Source: Pseudomonas sp. UMAB-08
GTDB lineage: Bacteria > Pseudomonadota > Gammaproteobacteria > Pseudomonadales > Pseudomonadaceae
NCBI RefSeq assembly: GCF_900095225.1
Contig: NZ_LT607430.1
Location: 27,425 to 91,424 of the forward strand
Length of the DNA stretch: 64,000 nucleotides
Direction: 5' to 3'
A program made the translations under genes and the position numbers. This document shows, one piece after another, positions 8,505 through 16,612 of the stretch. Every line of letters begins with the position of its first letter. Positions within the stretch are counted from its first letter, which is position 1. The notes under the pieces are model-generated. The model had not been told where the DNA came from, searched no databases, and worked only from the letters and a program-made list of their open reading frames with translations.

Positions 8505-9617
8505 TCATTTCTGTTCGTTTTGGCGTTGCATCAGGTGCTGATAGATCTCTTTGCGTCGGTTGCCCAGAATCTGTCGAACGGCCCAATGATCCAGCCAGTG
8601 CTCGAGTTGGCGTGGCTCAAGTGGCCGGTTCAGGCGCTCCTCGGCATTGTCCCGGGCCTTTTCCCACCACACGGTTGAACAGGCGCGATCAAATTCATTG
8701 TCCTGCCAGCAGCAGCCGTACAGCACCTCGCGGAGAAACTGACGTTGCGTCGATGGCACGCCCAAGGTCGCCGTTCTGTACAGCAAGCGCTGCCAGGTGG
8801 GTGGGCGCGGCAGGCGGGTCGTCACGCGGCGGGTGTCATCCAGGGCAGCCTGACTGGTCGGCGCATCGCCATGCTTGAGCAGCCAGGCACGGACTTTGGC
8901 GCGGAACAGCTGTTTACGGCTCCAGTAGTGGTGGATCAGGTCGGGGCACTCCCTGACCTCTTTGGTGCGGTAGGCCGCGACGCTCAGGCAGAACTCTTCA
9001 AGGTTGAAGGAGGTGCTGAGCTCTGGGTAAAACTCATCCATCAGGCTGATCGACTGATCGAGCACGCCTGCGTCTTGATGCGTCAGGCCGATGACGCCGG
9101 AGTTAAGGTGACGCATCTCATCATCTACCAGGCCTCTGGCGCTTAAGCGCTCGGCGAGCACTTGATACAACGGCACGTCTTTATTGTCCCCATAGCGCGG
9201 GCCGACGGCATTGCACAGCACGGTACCGGGCTGGATACGGGCAAAGAGCTGTAGCGGTGAGCAATGGAAGAAGGTGTCGGTGTCGATCAGCAGCGCGCAT
9301 TCAGACTCGGCGAGCACCGTGTGCAGGGCCACATGCTTGGTACGGAAGTGGTAACCGTAGGGGCCGCTCCAGAGTGCTCGCGTCGCCGCATCCAGCGGAC
9401 GGACGCGTACCGGCAGCTTTTGATACGGCGTCGGGTTGTCGCTGAAGACCTGAATGTCGAGGGCCTGCCCCGGTGTTTCACGCAGGCCAGCCAACGCGCT
9501 GGCAATACTGAATACAGCTTCTTGATGGTAGGTGTCTGCACCAAAAACCAGATAGACAAGCTGTGGGGTTTGCGAAGCATTGCTGGAAGAAGTCAACAGG
9601 GTCAGTCCGTAGTCCAA
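8505..9617 (-). CDS. Putative GT-A type glycosyltransferase-like protein of unknown role
   Basis: A cytosolic-looking protein of about 370 residues. The N-terminal half resembles nucleotide-diphospho-sugar transferases: LVYLVFGADTYHQEAVFSIA near residue 20, then LLIDTDTFFHCSPLQL with a DTD (DxD-like) metal motif near 111-113, then RHLNSGVIGL. The C-terminal third is rich in Arg and Trp with no motif I know. No ATG precedes the conserved part; the only starts are TTG codons at 9617 and, seven codons in, at 9596, neither with a convincing Shine-Dalgarno, so the start is uncertain. It follows metF on the same strand, separated by a hairpin. I do not recognise a named family; substrate and pathway are unknown. 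Confidence 0.7.
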   Translation of the reverse strand: MDYGLTLLTSSSNASQTPQLVYLVFGADTYHQEAVFSIASALAGLRETPGQALDIQVFSDNPTPYQKLPVRVRPLDAATRALWSGPYGYHFRTKHVALHTVLAESECALLIDTDTFFHCSPLQLFARIQPGTVLCNAVGPRYGDNKDVPLYQVLAERLSARGLVDDEMRHLNSGVIGLTHQDAGVLDQSISLMDEFYPELSTSFNLEEFCLSVAAYRTKEVRECPDLIHHYWSRKQLFRAKVRAWLLKHGDAPTSQAALDDTRRVTTRLPRPPTWQRLLYRTATLGVPSTQRQFLREVLYGCCWQDNEFDRACSTVWWEKARDNAEERLNRPLEPRQLEHWLDHWAVRQILGNRRKEIYQHLMQRQNEQK

Positions 9618-9623
9618 GGTGCC

Positions 9624-9653
9624 AGCCGGGTCTCGATGAGGCGAGACCCGGCT
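9624..9653 (-). terminator. Hairpin after metF
   Basis: AGCCGGGTCTCG / CGAGACCCGGCT, 12-bp perfect arms with a 6-base loop, lies between the metF stop and the next gene. There is no T run after it on the minus strand, so it may be an attenuating or mRNA-stabilising hairpin rather than a full terminator. Confidence 0.6.
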
Positions 9654-9705
9654 GATTCAATGCGCTTGATGTTACACAAGCAAGACGACCACGTTAGATT
9701 GGTTT

Positions 9706-10551
9706 TTAGCGTGGAAGCTTGAGGTTATTCCAGATTGCCAGGCTGGGTTCTGCCTGGTTAAGGGTATAGAAATGCAGCCCCGGTGCGCCACCTTGCAACA
9801 GACGTTCACACATTTGTGTGATGACCTGTTCGCCGAACGCCTGGATGCTTTGCACGTCATCGCCGTACGCTTCCAGCTGTTTGCGGACCCAGCGCGGGAT
9901 TTCTGCACCGCAAGCGTCAGAGAAGCGCGCAAGCTTGCTGTAGTTAGTGATCGGCATGATGCCCGGCACGATGGGAATGTTCACGCCCATCTTCCGCACA
10001 CGCTCGACGAAGTAGAAGTAGCTGTCGGCGTTGAAGAAATATTGGGTGATAGCGCTGTCGGCACCAGCCTTGGCCTTGCGCACGAAGTTTTGCAGATCGT
10101 CTTCGAAGTTGCGTGCTTGCGGATGCATCTCCGGGTACGCGGCGACTTCGATATGGAAGTGACTGCCGGTTTCTTCCCGAATGAAGCTCACCAGATCATT
10201 GGCGTGGCGCAGCTCACCGCTGGCCATGCCCATGCCTGAGGGCAGGTCACCGCGCAAGGCGACGATGCGTTTTATCCCGGCGCCCTTGTACTGGGTCAGC
10301 AGGGCGCGCAAGTCAGCCTTGCTGTCACCCACGCAGGACAAATGCGGGGCCGCAGGGACTTTGACTTCGCTTTCCAGCTGCAGCACGGTGTTGATCGTGC
10401 GGTCGCGGGTGGAGCCACCGGCACCGTAGGTGCAGGAGAAAAAATCAGGGTTGTAGCTGGCCAGGTGACGGGCCGTGGTGAGCAGTTTTTCATGCCCTGC
10501 ATCGGTCTTGGTTGGGAAGAATTCGAAGCTGAAGCGACGGTCTTGGGACAT
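9706..10551 (-). CDS. metF: 5,10-methylenetetrahydrofolate reductase MetF
   Basis: A flavoprotein of 281 residues that reduces 5,10-methylene-THF to 5-methyl-THF for methionine synthesis (cytosol). Recognised by RRFSFEFFPTKTD at residues 5-17, the SCTYGAGGSTRDRT motif, RIVALRGDLP, the folate/FAD loop EMHPQA and QYFFNADSYFYFVE. The start is the ATG at 10551 (MSQDRRFSFEFF); in-frame starts further upstream run into a REP element. It lies 160 bases downstream of ahcY on the same strand with a REP pair between them. In other Pseudomonas ahcY and metF also pair up, which fits joint control of the methyl cycle. Confidence 0.96.
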   Translation of the reverse strand: MSQDRRFSFEFFPTKTDAGHEKLLTTARHLASYNPDFFSCTYGAGGSTRDRTINTVLQLESEVKVPAAPHLSCVGDSKADLRALLTQYKGAGIKRIVALRGDLPSGMGMASGELRHANDLVSFIREETGSHFHIEVAAYPEMHPQARNFEDDLQNFVRKAKAGADSAITQYFFNADSYFYFVERVRKMGVNIPIVPGIMPITNYSKLARFSDACGAEIPRWVRKQLEAYGDDVQSIQAFGEQVITQMCERLLQGGAPGLHFYTLNQAEPSLAIWNNLKLPR

Positions 10552-10566
10552 GGACGCCGATCTCAT

Positions 10567-10690
10567 TGTAGGTGCGGGCTTGCCCGCGATAAGGTCGGAA
10601 CGACCTTCAAAATGCTGAAACCACATCGGTTCACGTGTCTGATCACGACGACCGCTACGCGGCCGCTCGCAGGCAAGCCCGCTCCTGCAC
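10567..10690. repeat. REP pair between ahcY and metF
   Basis: Two oppositely oriented copies of the Pseudomonas REP core (TGTAGGTGCGGGCTTGCCCG at 10567 and its inverse ending GCAAGCCCGCTCCTGCA), with a GGTCGGAACGACC inner palindrome. It lies inside the presumed ahcY-metF unit. Confidence 0.85.
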
Positions 10691-10713
10691 AGAGGCGCGG
10701 GCTACCTGATCAA

Positions 10714-12123
10714 TCAGTAGCGGTAGGCGTGCGGCTTGAACGGACCTTCAACGGTCACACCAATGTAGTCGGCTTGTTGCTTGGTCAACTGAGTGACCAC
10801 GCCACCGAAACCACGGACCATTTCCAGTGCCACTTCTTCGTCGAGTTTTTTCGGCAGTACTTCAACCGTCAAACGCTCGACTTTCTGTGCAGGTGCCAGG
10901 TCGGCGTACTTCTGGTCGAACAGGAAGATCTGCGCCAGTACCTGGTTAGCGAACGAACCGTCCATGATCCGGCTCGGGTGACCGGTAGCGTTACCCAGGT
11001 TTACCAGACGGCCTTCGGCCAGCAGGATCAGGTAGTCATCGTTGTGCGGATCGAAGGTGCCAGCGCCGGTGCGGTGAACCTTGTGCACCTGTGGCTTCAC
11101 TTCTTCCCATGCCCAGTGCTTGCGCATGAAAGCGGTGTCGATTTCATTGTCGAAGTGACCGATGTTGCACACGACCGCGCGTTTCTTCAGGGCCTTGAGC
11201 ATGTTCGAGTCGCAGACATTGACGTTGCCGGTGGTGGTCACGATCAGGTCGATCTTGCCCAGCAGTGCAGTGTCGATGCTGGCGGCAGTGCCGTCGTTGA
11301 TCCCGTCGATGAACGGCGAAACCAGTTCGAAACCGTCCATGCACGCTTGCATCGCGCAGATCGGGTCGACTTCGGAAACCTTGACGATCATGCCTTCCTG
11401 ACGCAGCGACTGCGAAGAGCCCTTGCCCACGTCGCCGTAGCCGATAACCAGCGCTTGCTTGCCGGACAGCAGGTGGTCGGTGCCGCGCTTGATCGCATCG
11501 TTCAGGCTATGACGGCAGCCGTACTTGTTATCGTTCTTGCTCTTGGTCACCGAGTCATTGACGTTGATGGCCGGGATTTTCAGCTCGCCCTTGGCCAGCA
11601 TGTCCAGCAGGCGGTGTACGCCGGTGGTGGTTTCTTCGGTAACGCCGTGGATCTTGTTCAGCATCGCCGGGTATTTCTTATGGATGATCTCGGTCAGGTC
11701 GCCGCCGTCGTCGAGGATCATGTTGGCGTCCCAAGGCTGACCATCTTTAAGGATGGTTTGCTCGATGCACCACTCGTACTCTGCTTCTGTCTCGCCTTTC
11801 CAGGCGAAAACCGCGATGCCGGCAGCCGCGATGGCAGCAGCAGCCTGGTCTTGAGTCGAGAAAATGTTGCAGGACGACCAACGTACTTCGGCACCCAGGG
11901 CAACCAGGGTTTCGATCAGTACGGCCGTCTGGATGGTCATGTGGATGCAACCAAGAATCTTCGCGCCCTTGAGCGGTTGCTCGCCAGCGTATTTGCGGCG
12001 CAGACCCATCAGGGCAGGCATTTCGGATTCGGCGATGATGGTTTCGCGACGGCCCCAGGCAGCCAGGGACATGTCGGCGACTTTGTAGTCGTTAAAATCT
12101 GCAGGCGTGATTACAGCACTCAT
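10714..12123 (-). CDS. ahcY: Adenosylhomocysteinase AhcY
   Basis: NAD-dependent hydrolase of 469 residues that splits S-adenosylhomocysteine into adenosine and homocysteine. Seen in the sequence: MTIQTAVLIETLVALGAEVR near residue 62, the NAD-binding GYGDVGKGSSQSLR loop, CDSNMLKALKKRAVVCNIGH, and the C-terminal EGPFKPHAYRY end that supplies residues to the neighbouring subunit's NAD site. GGAG lies 7 bases before the ATG at 12123 and is partly buried in an mRNA hairpin controlled by the SAH riboswitch just upstream. Expression should therefore rise when its substrate accumulates. metF follows after a REP pair. Product inhibition of methyltransferases by SAH explains the tight control. Confidence 0.97.
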   Translation of the reverse strand: MSAVITPADFNDYKVADMSLAAWGRRETIIAESEMPALMGLRRKYAGEQPLKGAKILGCIHMTIQTAVLIETLVALGAEVRWSSCNIFSTQDQAAAAIAAAGIAVFAWKGETEAEYEWCIEQTILKDGQPWDANMILDDGGDLTEIIHKKYPAMLNKIHGVTEETTTGVHRLLDMLAKGELKIPAINVNDSVTKSKNDNKYGCRHSLNDAIKRGTDHLLSGKQALVIGYGDVGKGSSQSLRQEGMIVKVSEVDPICAMQACMDGFELVSPFIDGINDGTAASIDTALLGKIDLIVTTTGNVNVCDSNMLKALKKRAVVCNIGHFDNEIDTAFMRKHWAWEEVKPQVHKVHRTGAGTFDPHNDDYLILLAEGRLVNLGNATGHPSRIMDGSFANQVLAQIFLFDQKYADLAPAQKVERLTVEVLPKKLDEEVALEMVRGFGGVVTQLTKQQADYIGVTVEGPFKPHAYRY

Positions 12124-12130
12124 TTAGAGT

Positions 12131-12262
12131 CTCCATTCGTAGTGTGCGAATGGGCGCCGTTGTGCGTTTAAGGCTCGTTCGGACTGATTCAGTAAGATCA
12201 GCCGATCAAGCAACGCCCCATCCGAGCCTGACAGGACAAGCCTGCTGCAGCGCCCCTCGGAC
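12131..12262 (-). promoter_or_regulatory. SAH riboswitch in the ahcY leader
   Basis: Read on the minus strand the leader has the conserved SAH-riboswitch pieces in order: CCGAGGGGCGCTGCAGCAGG (from 12260), CAGGCTCGG (to 12222), GCGTT (12216-12212) and AACGGCGCCC (12161-12152). P1 forms from GGGCGC (12255-12250) with GCGCCC (12157-12152), P2 from CCGAG with CTCGG, and GCGTT/AACG can make the pseudoknot. Right after it CCATTCG / CGAATGG forms a hairpin whose 3' arm contains the GG of the ahcY GGAG site, and whose first two C residues are also the last two of P1. Ligand-stabilised P1 would take those bases and open the ribosome site, an ON switch. Switching is inference; the sequence match is direct. 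Confidence 0.93.
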
Positions 12263-12481
12263 AGGTGGCGGGAACGGTCATGGGCTGTTTAGACAATCGA
12301 GCCGACGGTGACCGTTTTTGAAGCTGGGCGATTATAGCCGTGCTCGAGGCGTAGCCCAAGGCCTTTCCATCGCATAACCCTGCAAAAAACTAATCGCCAC
12401 GTTAGCCGATGCCCGATAGAGGTAACGCGCCGGGTCTGCCATTATTAGCGCCATCAATTGGCAATACGGTCAGGAGTGAGT

Positions 12482-12883
12482 ATGAATTTCCACACCCGCA
12501 AGTGGGTTAAACCCGAAGACCTCAACCCCAACGGCACGCTGTTTGGTGGCAGTCTGTTGCGCTGGATCGACGAAGAAGCCGCGATCTACGCCATCGTTCA
12601 GCTGGGCAATCAACGGGTGGTCACCAAGTACATTTCCGAAATCAATTTCGTCAGCGCCTCGCGTCAGGGCGACATCATTGAGCTGGGCATCACCGCGACC
12701 GAGTTTGGTCGGACCTCGATTACCCTGACCTGCCAGGTGCGCAACAAAATCACGCGCAAAAGCATCCTCACTGTGGAAAAACTGGTCTTCGTCAACCTCG
12801 GTGAAGACGGCCTGCCAGCCCCGCACGGCAAGACCGAAATCACCTACGTGAAGGACCAGTTCAAGGACGGCGACACTCATTGA
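12482..12883 (+). CDS. Acyl-CoA thioesterase, YciA/BACH family
   Basis: A 133-residue single hot-dog domain protein. NPNGTLFGGSLLRWIDEEAA (residues about 15-34) holds the conserved N-x-x-G-x-x-FGG and the catalytic Asp, followed by TKYISEINFVSASRQGDIIE. Homologues hydrolyse acyl-CoA thioesters in the cytosol. The start is the ATG at 12482, preceded by AGGAG; an in-frame ATG at 12458 lacks a site. It diverges from ahcY. The 220 bases between its start and the riboswitch hold both promoters, with nothing else I can define. Confidence 0.92.
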   Translation: MNFHTRKWVKPEDLNPNGTLFGGSLLRWIDEEAAIYAIVQLGNQRVVTKYISEINFVSASRQGDIIELGITATEFGRTSITLTCQVRNKITRKSILTVEKLVFVNLGEDGLPAPHGKTEITYVKDQFKDGDTH

Positions 12884-12906
12884 GGATGTCGTAGACCGGC
12901 TGAGTA

Positions 12907-14070
12907 TCAGGCGTTGACCGTTTGCGCCTGACGCCGCTGCAAATAGAGGTAGAACAGCGCGGTCAGCACGGTCAATACTCCGACGGCTGCGCCTGTCCAG
13001 GGCAGGTCGGCGAGATCGGCGCCGCTGGCAACCACCAGGCCACCGATCCAGGCACCGGCCGCGTTGCCGAGGTTGAAGGCGCTTTGATTGAGGGTCGAAC
13101 CCAGATTCGGCGCATCGCTGGCCTGGTCGATGATCAGCAATTGCAGAATCGGACACAGCGCGAACGCCACCACGCCCCACAGCAGCAGGGTAATGGCGGC
13201 GGGGATGACTGAGTGGCTGGTCTGGCTGAACAACGCCACGATCAATACGACCGCGATCGACATTCCTAGCAGCGCAGGCAACAAACGACTGTCGGCCAGT
13301 CGGCCTCCGAGCATGCTGCCGCCGGTCAGGCCCAGGCCGAACAACAGCAGCATGAAGGTCACGCCGTGCGGGGTGACGCCGGTAACGTCACGCAGAATCG
13401 GGGCGATGTAGGTGAATACGCTGAACAGACTGGTCGACGCCAGGACGCTCATCGCCAGCGCCAGCAATACATTGGGTTTGCCCAGTACGCGGAACTCGGT
13501 GACCAGATTGCCCTTTTCCATAGGGATCTCCTTGGGCAGCCAGACCATTTGCGCAATCACCGCGATCACACCAATTACGGCCACTGCCCAGAAGGTTGAA
13601 CGCCAGCCAGCGTATTGCCCGAGCGCTGTGCCGAGCGGCACGCCCAATACATTCGCCAGGGTCAAACCGGTGAACATCAGCGCGATGGCCTGCGCGCGTT
13701 TGTTCGGCGCGACCAGGCCTGCCGCCACCACAGAGCCAATGCCAAAGAAGGCACCGTGGCACAGGGCGGTAATCACCCGTGCGGCCATCAACGTGGCATA
13801 GGTCGGCGCCAGCGCGCAGAGCACATTGCCGAGGATGAACATCAGTGTCATGCCCAGCAGTGTGGCTTTGCGCGGCATGTTTGCGGTAGCAATGGCGAGG
13901 ATCGGCGCGCCAAACACCACGCCCAGCGCGTAGCCGGTGATCAGCAGACCTGCGTCAGGAATGCTGACGTTCAGATCATTGGCGACCTCGGGCAGCAAGC
14001 CCATGATCACGAATTCAGTGGTGCCGATGCCGAAAGCGGCAACGGCGAGTGCAAGCAAAGCGAGTGGCAT
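12907..14070 (-). CDS. MFS transporter, DHA1 family (AraJ/YdhP-like)
   Basis: A 387-residue inner-membrane protein with 12 hydrophobic segments in two bundles. It begins with LALAVAAFGIGTTEFVIMGL, the signature of the sugar-efflux/arabinose-polymer (AraJ, YdhP) branch of drug:H+ antiporters, and has motif-A-like material after helix 2 (ANMPRKATLLG) and a long loop between the halves (WLPKEIPMEKGNL). The substrate is unknown; efflux of a small hydrophilic compound is the family expectation. GGAG lies 9 bases before the ATG. It converges with the thioesterase gene and diverges from the EamA gene across a 249-base gap where I see no clear element. Confidence 0.9.
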   Translation of the reverse strand: MPLALLALAVAAFGIGTTEFVIMGLLPEVANDLNVSIPDAGLLITGYALGVVFGAPILAIATANMPRKATLLGMTLMFILGNVLCALAPTYATLMAARVITALCHGAFFGIGSVVAAGLVAPNKRAQAIALMFTGLTLANVLGVPLGTALGQYAGWRSTFWAVAVIGVIAVIAQMVWLPKEIPMEKGNLVTEFRVLGKPNVLLALAMSVLASTSLFSVFTYIAPILRDVTGVTPHGVTFMLLLFGLGLTGGSMLGGRLADSRLLPALLGMSIAVVLIVALFSQTSHSVIPAAITLLLWGVVAFALCPILQLLIIDQASDAPNLGSTLNQSAFNLGNAAGAWIGGLVVASGADLADLPWTGAAVGVLTVLTALFYLYLQRRQAQTVNA

Positions 14071-14319
14071 GCGTAGAGGCTCCGTCTTAAGGGATATGTC
14101 GATAGTCTTGACGTCCCGATCAGGCGTGCGCAGGCGAGCGACCGAACTCTATCCGGTAAAGGCTGAGTCCGTAGAAGCAAAATTATTGGAATAGTTAGGG
14201 TGCGCAACGGGGGTGTGATGTAGTCGGGGTCAGTATATCCAGCTGCTGACATATGGCGAATCAATTATCCCCAACGGTAACCTCCTCGATAACGATCCTT
14301 TTGAACAAGGAAGAGCCCA

Positions 14320-15159
14320 GTGCTGGCAACGGCTTTGGTGTTGATTGCAGCCCTCCTGCATGCGACCTGGAATACCCTGATCAAATTCAGTGGCGAACGG
14401 CTGCTGGTCATCGCCAGCATGGACGGGGTGGCGCTGGTTTTCGCCGTACTGGCGGTTGCCTTCGTGACGCCGCCGCCTGCTGAAGTCTGGCCGTGGATGC
14501 TGGCGTCGGCCGCTTTCGAACTGCTTTATCGTGTCCTGCTGATCAGAGCGTACCGCGTGGGCGATCTGGGCCTGGTCTATCCGTTGATGCGCGGGCTTTC
14601 ACCCTTGGTGGTGTTGGGGCTGACGCTGATGGTTGCCGGCGAGTCATTGAGCACGCAACAAATCCTCGGCATTTTGTTGATCCCGTGTGGCATGGCCTGC
14701 TTGTTGTGGCAGGGCGGTGGTGGCGAGCGCTTGCCCTGGTTGATGCTGCCGGTGGTTGGGCTGATCGGCCTGTGCATCGGTTGCTACACCTGGATCGACG
14801 GCCAGGCACTGAGGCTCGGCGTGCAGCCATTGGACTATCTGGTATGGCTGACGCTGATCAGTGCGTGGCCGTTTCCATTGCTCGCGATGTGCAACAAGCG
14901 TCAGGCGTTTACCGTGTTTTGGCGCGAGCAGTGGCGCCTTGGGCTGAGCGTCGGGCTGTGTGTGTTGTTCAGCTACGCTTTGGTGCTGTGGGCCATGCAG
15001 CTAGGGTCGGTGGCAGAGGCTGCCGCCTTGCGTGAAATCAGTGTGGTGCTGGTGGTCCTGTTCGGCATGCGTTATCTAAAAGAACCTTTCGGCCGGCCCA
15101 GGCTCTTAGCGTGTGGGCTAGTCTTGCTCGGCATGCTTCTGATGAAGCTGAAACTATAA
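14320..15159 (+). CDS. EamA/DMT family transporter
   Basis: A 279-residue membrane protein with about ten helices arranged as two EamA repeats (first starting ATALVLIAALLHATWNTLIK, second after about residue 145 with GLIGLCIGCYTWIDGQALRL). The ending LKEPFGRPRLLACGLVLLGM is typical of drug/metabolite exporters. The start is a GTG at 14320, supported by AAGGAAGAG seven bases upstream and by homology beginning right there. The substrate is unknown. It is followed within 10 bases by a MAPEG gene, so the two are probably co-transcribed. Confidence 0.9.
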   Translation: MLATALVLIAALLHATWNTLIKFSGERLLVIASMDGVALVFAVLAVAFVTPPPAEVWPWMLASAAFELLYRVLLIRAYRVGDLGLVYPLMRGLSPLVVLGLTLMVAGESLSTQQILGILLIPCGMACLLWQGGGGERLPWLMLPVVGLIGLCIGCYTWIDGQALRLGVQPLDYLVWLTLISAWPFPLLAMCNKRQAFTVFWREQWRLGLSVGLCVLFSYALVLWAMQLGSVAEAAALREISVVLVVLFGMRYLKEPFGRPRLLACGLVLLGMLLMKLKL

Positions 15160-15169
15160 GGATCTGCTT

Positions 15170-15556
15170 ATGACTCCTGCTTTCTGGTGCGTATTGATCG
15201 CGATATGCCTGCCTTACCTGTGTACCGGCGTGGCCAAGTTCAGTGGCGGCAAGTTCGGCCTGCGGGAGAACCATGACCCACGCGCCTTTCTCGACAGCCT
15301 CCAAGGGTTTGCCAAGCGCGCGCATGCCGCGCAACTCAACAGCTTTGAAGTGACGCCCGCGTTTGCCGCCGCGGTGATCATTGCCGACATCGTCGGTAAC
15401 GCCCAAGCGGTCACCATTGATGTGCTGGCGGTGCTGTTTATCACGAGCCGACTGCTGTACATCATTTTTTACCTGGCGGACCTGGCAGTTTTGCGTTCCC
15501 TGGCCTGGGCGGTTGGCATGGGGGTTATCGTGACGTTGTTCATCGTTTCCGCCTGA
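15170..15556 (+). CDS. MAPEG family membrane protein
   Basis: A 128-residue protein with four membrane segments. RENHDPRAFLDSLQGFAKRA between the first two helices matches the MAPEG (eicosanoid/glutathione metabolism) family, and the length is usual for bacterial members. AAGGAT precedes the ATG. No enzyme activity can be assigned from sequence. Confidence 0.88.
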   Translation: MTPAFWCVLIAICLPYLCTGVAKFSGGKFGLRENHDPRAFLDSLQGFAKRAHAAQLNSFEVTPAFAAAVIIADIVGNAQAVTIDVLAVLFITSRLLYIIFYLADLAVLRSLAWAVGMGVIVTLFIVSA

Positions 15557-15644
15557 GGGATGGTCCGGCTGCGGCAACGGTACGCTTGGTCTTTTGCGAT
15601 GAGCCGAGGATACTGGCCGCCGTTTCCACCAGCCTGTAGCGATC

Positions 15645-16094
15645 ATGACCTTGAAAAGACTTTCCGTGGTATTGCTGGCCTGCCTGACCCTGAGCGCCTG
15701 TGGCGGGGTTGATCCCAACTCACCTTTGGGTCAGCGCAAGGCGATCTTCAAAGAAATGCTCAAAACCAGCGAAGACTTGGGCGGCATGCTGCGTGGCCGC
15801 GTGACGTTCGACGGCCAGCGCTTCACCGACGGCGCGATCAAGCTCGACAGCCTGGCCCACGAGCCGTGGAAGCATTTCCCTGTGGTCAAGGAAGCCGACC
15901 ATACCAGCGCCAAGGATGATGTCTGGCAAAAACAGGCACATTTCCAGGAACTGGCCCGGTCACTCGAGTCGGCCACCGGGGAACTGGTGCTCGCCACCAA
16001 TGCCAAGCCCTTCAAGGCCAGCACCCTGAGCCCTGCGGTGCAGAAGGTCGAAGATGCGTGCGAGGCTTGCCATAAAGAGTTTCGCGATCATTGA
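15645..16094 (+). CDS. Cytochrome c' family lipoprotein
   Basis: A 149-residue exported protein. Residues 1-19 are a lipoprotein signal (lipobox LSAC, Cys19). The mature part is helical and ends with a single heme site C139-E-A-C-H143 close to the C-terminus, followed by KEFRDH, the layout of class II cytochromes c (cytochrome c'). The family binds NO or CO or acts as an electron carrier; the lipid anchor would tether it to a membrane. It stands alone between the MAPEG gene and a convergent DUF1090 gene. Confidence 0.88.
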   Translation: MTLKRLSVVLLACLTLSACGGVDPNSPLGQRKAIFKEMLKTSEDLGGMLRGRVTFDGQRFTDGAIKLDSLAHEPWKHFPVVKEADHTSAKDDVWQKQAHFQELARSLESATGELVLATNAKPFKASTLSPAVQKVEDACEACHKEFRDH

Positions 16095-16101
16095 TGTGCA
16101 G

Positions 16102-16133
16102 TGATTGGTACACCGCTTTGCGGTGTATCAATC
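16102..16133. terminator. Bidirectional hairpin between cytochrome c' and DUF1090 genes
   Basis: TGATTG-G-TACACCGC / GCGGTGTA-T-CAATCA with a TTT loop; the 3' arm covers the stop codon of the convergent gene. There is no long T run, so strength is uncertain. Confidence 0.65.
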
Positions 16134-16541
16134 ATAGTTCGGCTCGACCTTCTCCAGCTCCACTTGAGCGTCATGCAGGTCTTTACGCGACTCGGCGAGT
16201 TTGTCTTTGCGCTTGTTGATCTTGTCCGGGTCGCCTTTGCTCATCGCTTTGGTCAGGTCCGACTGGCGACGGCTGACGTCGTGTTTGGCCTCCAGCACTT
16301 TCTGTTCAAGTTGCTTGAGCAAGGAGGCGTCGGTGCAGGTGGCCGACACCTCACTCAAGGCATTTTCCAGACCGGCTTGCTGGTCGCTGTCGCCGTTGGC
16401 CTTGGCGAGTTCGATCCAGGTGCTGATGTCCTGGCGCTTGGCCTCGCAGCCCGTCAGTTGGGGGGCTTCCTCGGCGGCGAACAGCGGTGCTGCCAGCAGG
16501 CTGCATGCCGTGAACAGAGTCAGCGGTGACAAGCACTTCAT
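16128..16541 (-). CDS. DUF1090 family periplasmic protein (YqjC-like)
   Basis: A 137-residue precursor with a signal peptide (residues 1-22, ending LFAA) and a highly charged coiled-coil mature part. GCEAKRQDISTWIELAKANG starts the DUF1090 domain and residues about 80-130 are continuous heptad-like helix (LEQKVLEAKHDVSRRQSDLT). Two cysteines in the mature part (GCEAK, SATCTD) could form a disulfide. Function is unknown in the family. Confidence 0.88.
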   Translation of the reverse strand: MKCLSPLTLFTACSLLAAPLFAAEEAPQLTGCEAKRQDISTWIELAKANGDSDQQAGLENALSEVSATCTDASLLKQLEQKVLEAKHDVSRRQSDLTKAMSKGDPDKINKRKDKLAESRKDLHDAQVELEKVEPNYD

Positions 16542-16612
16542 GGGGGCTCCCTTGAAAATAGTGACGCGATAAGCGAACGAAGACTCGCTTGTCCCTGAAA
16601 AATGATATTGAC

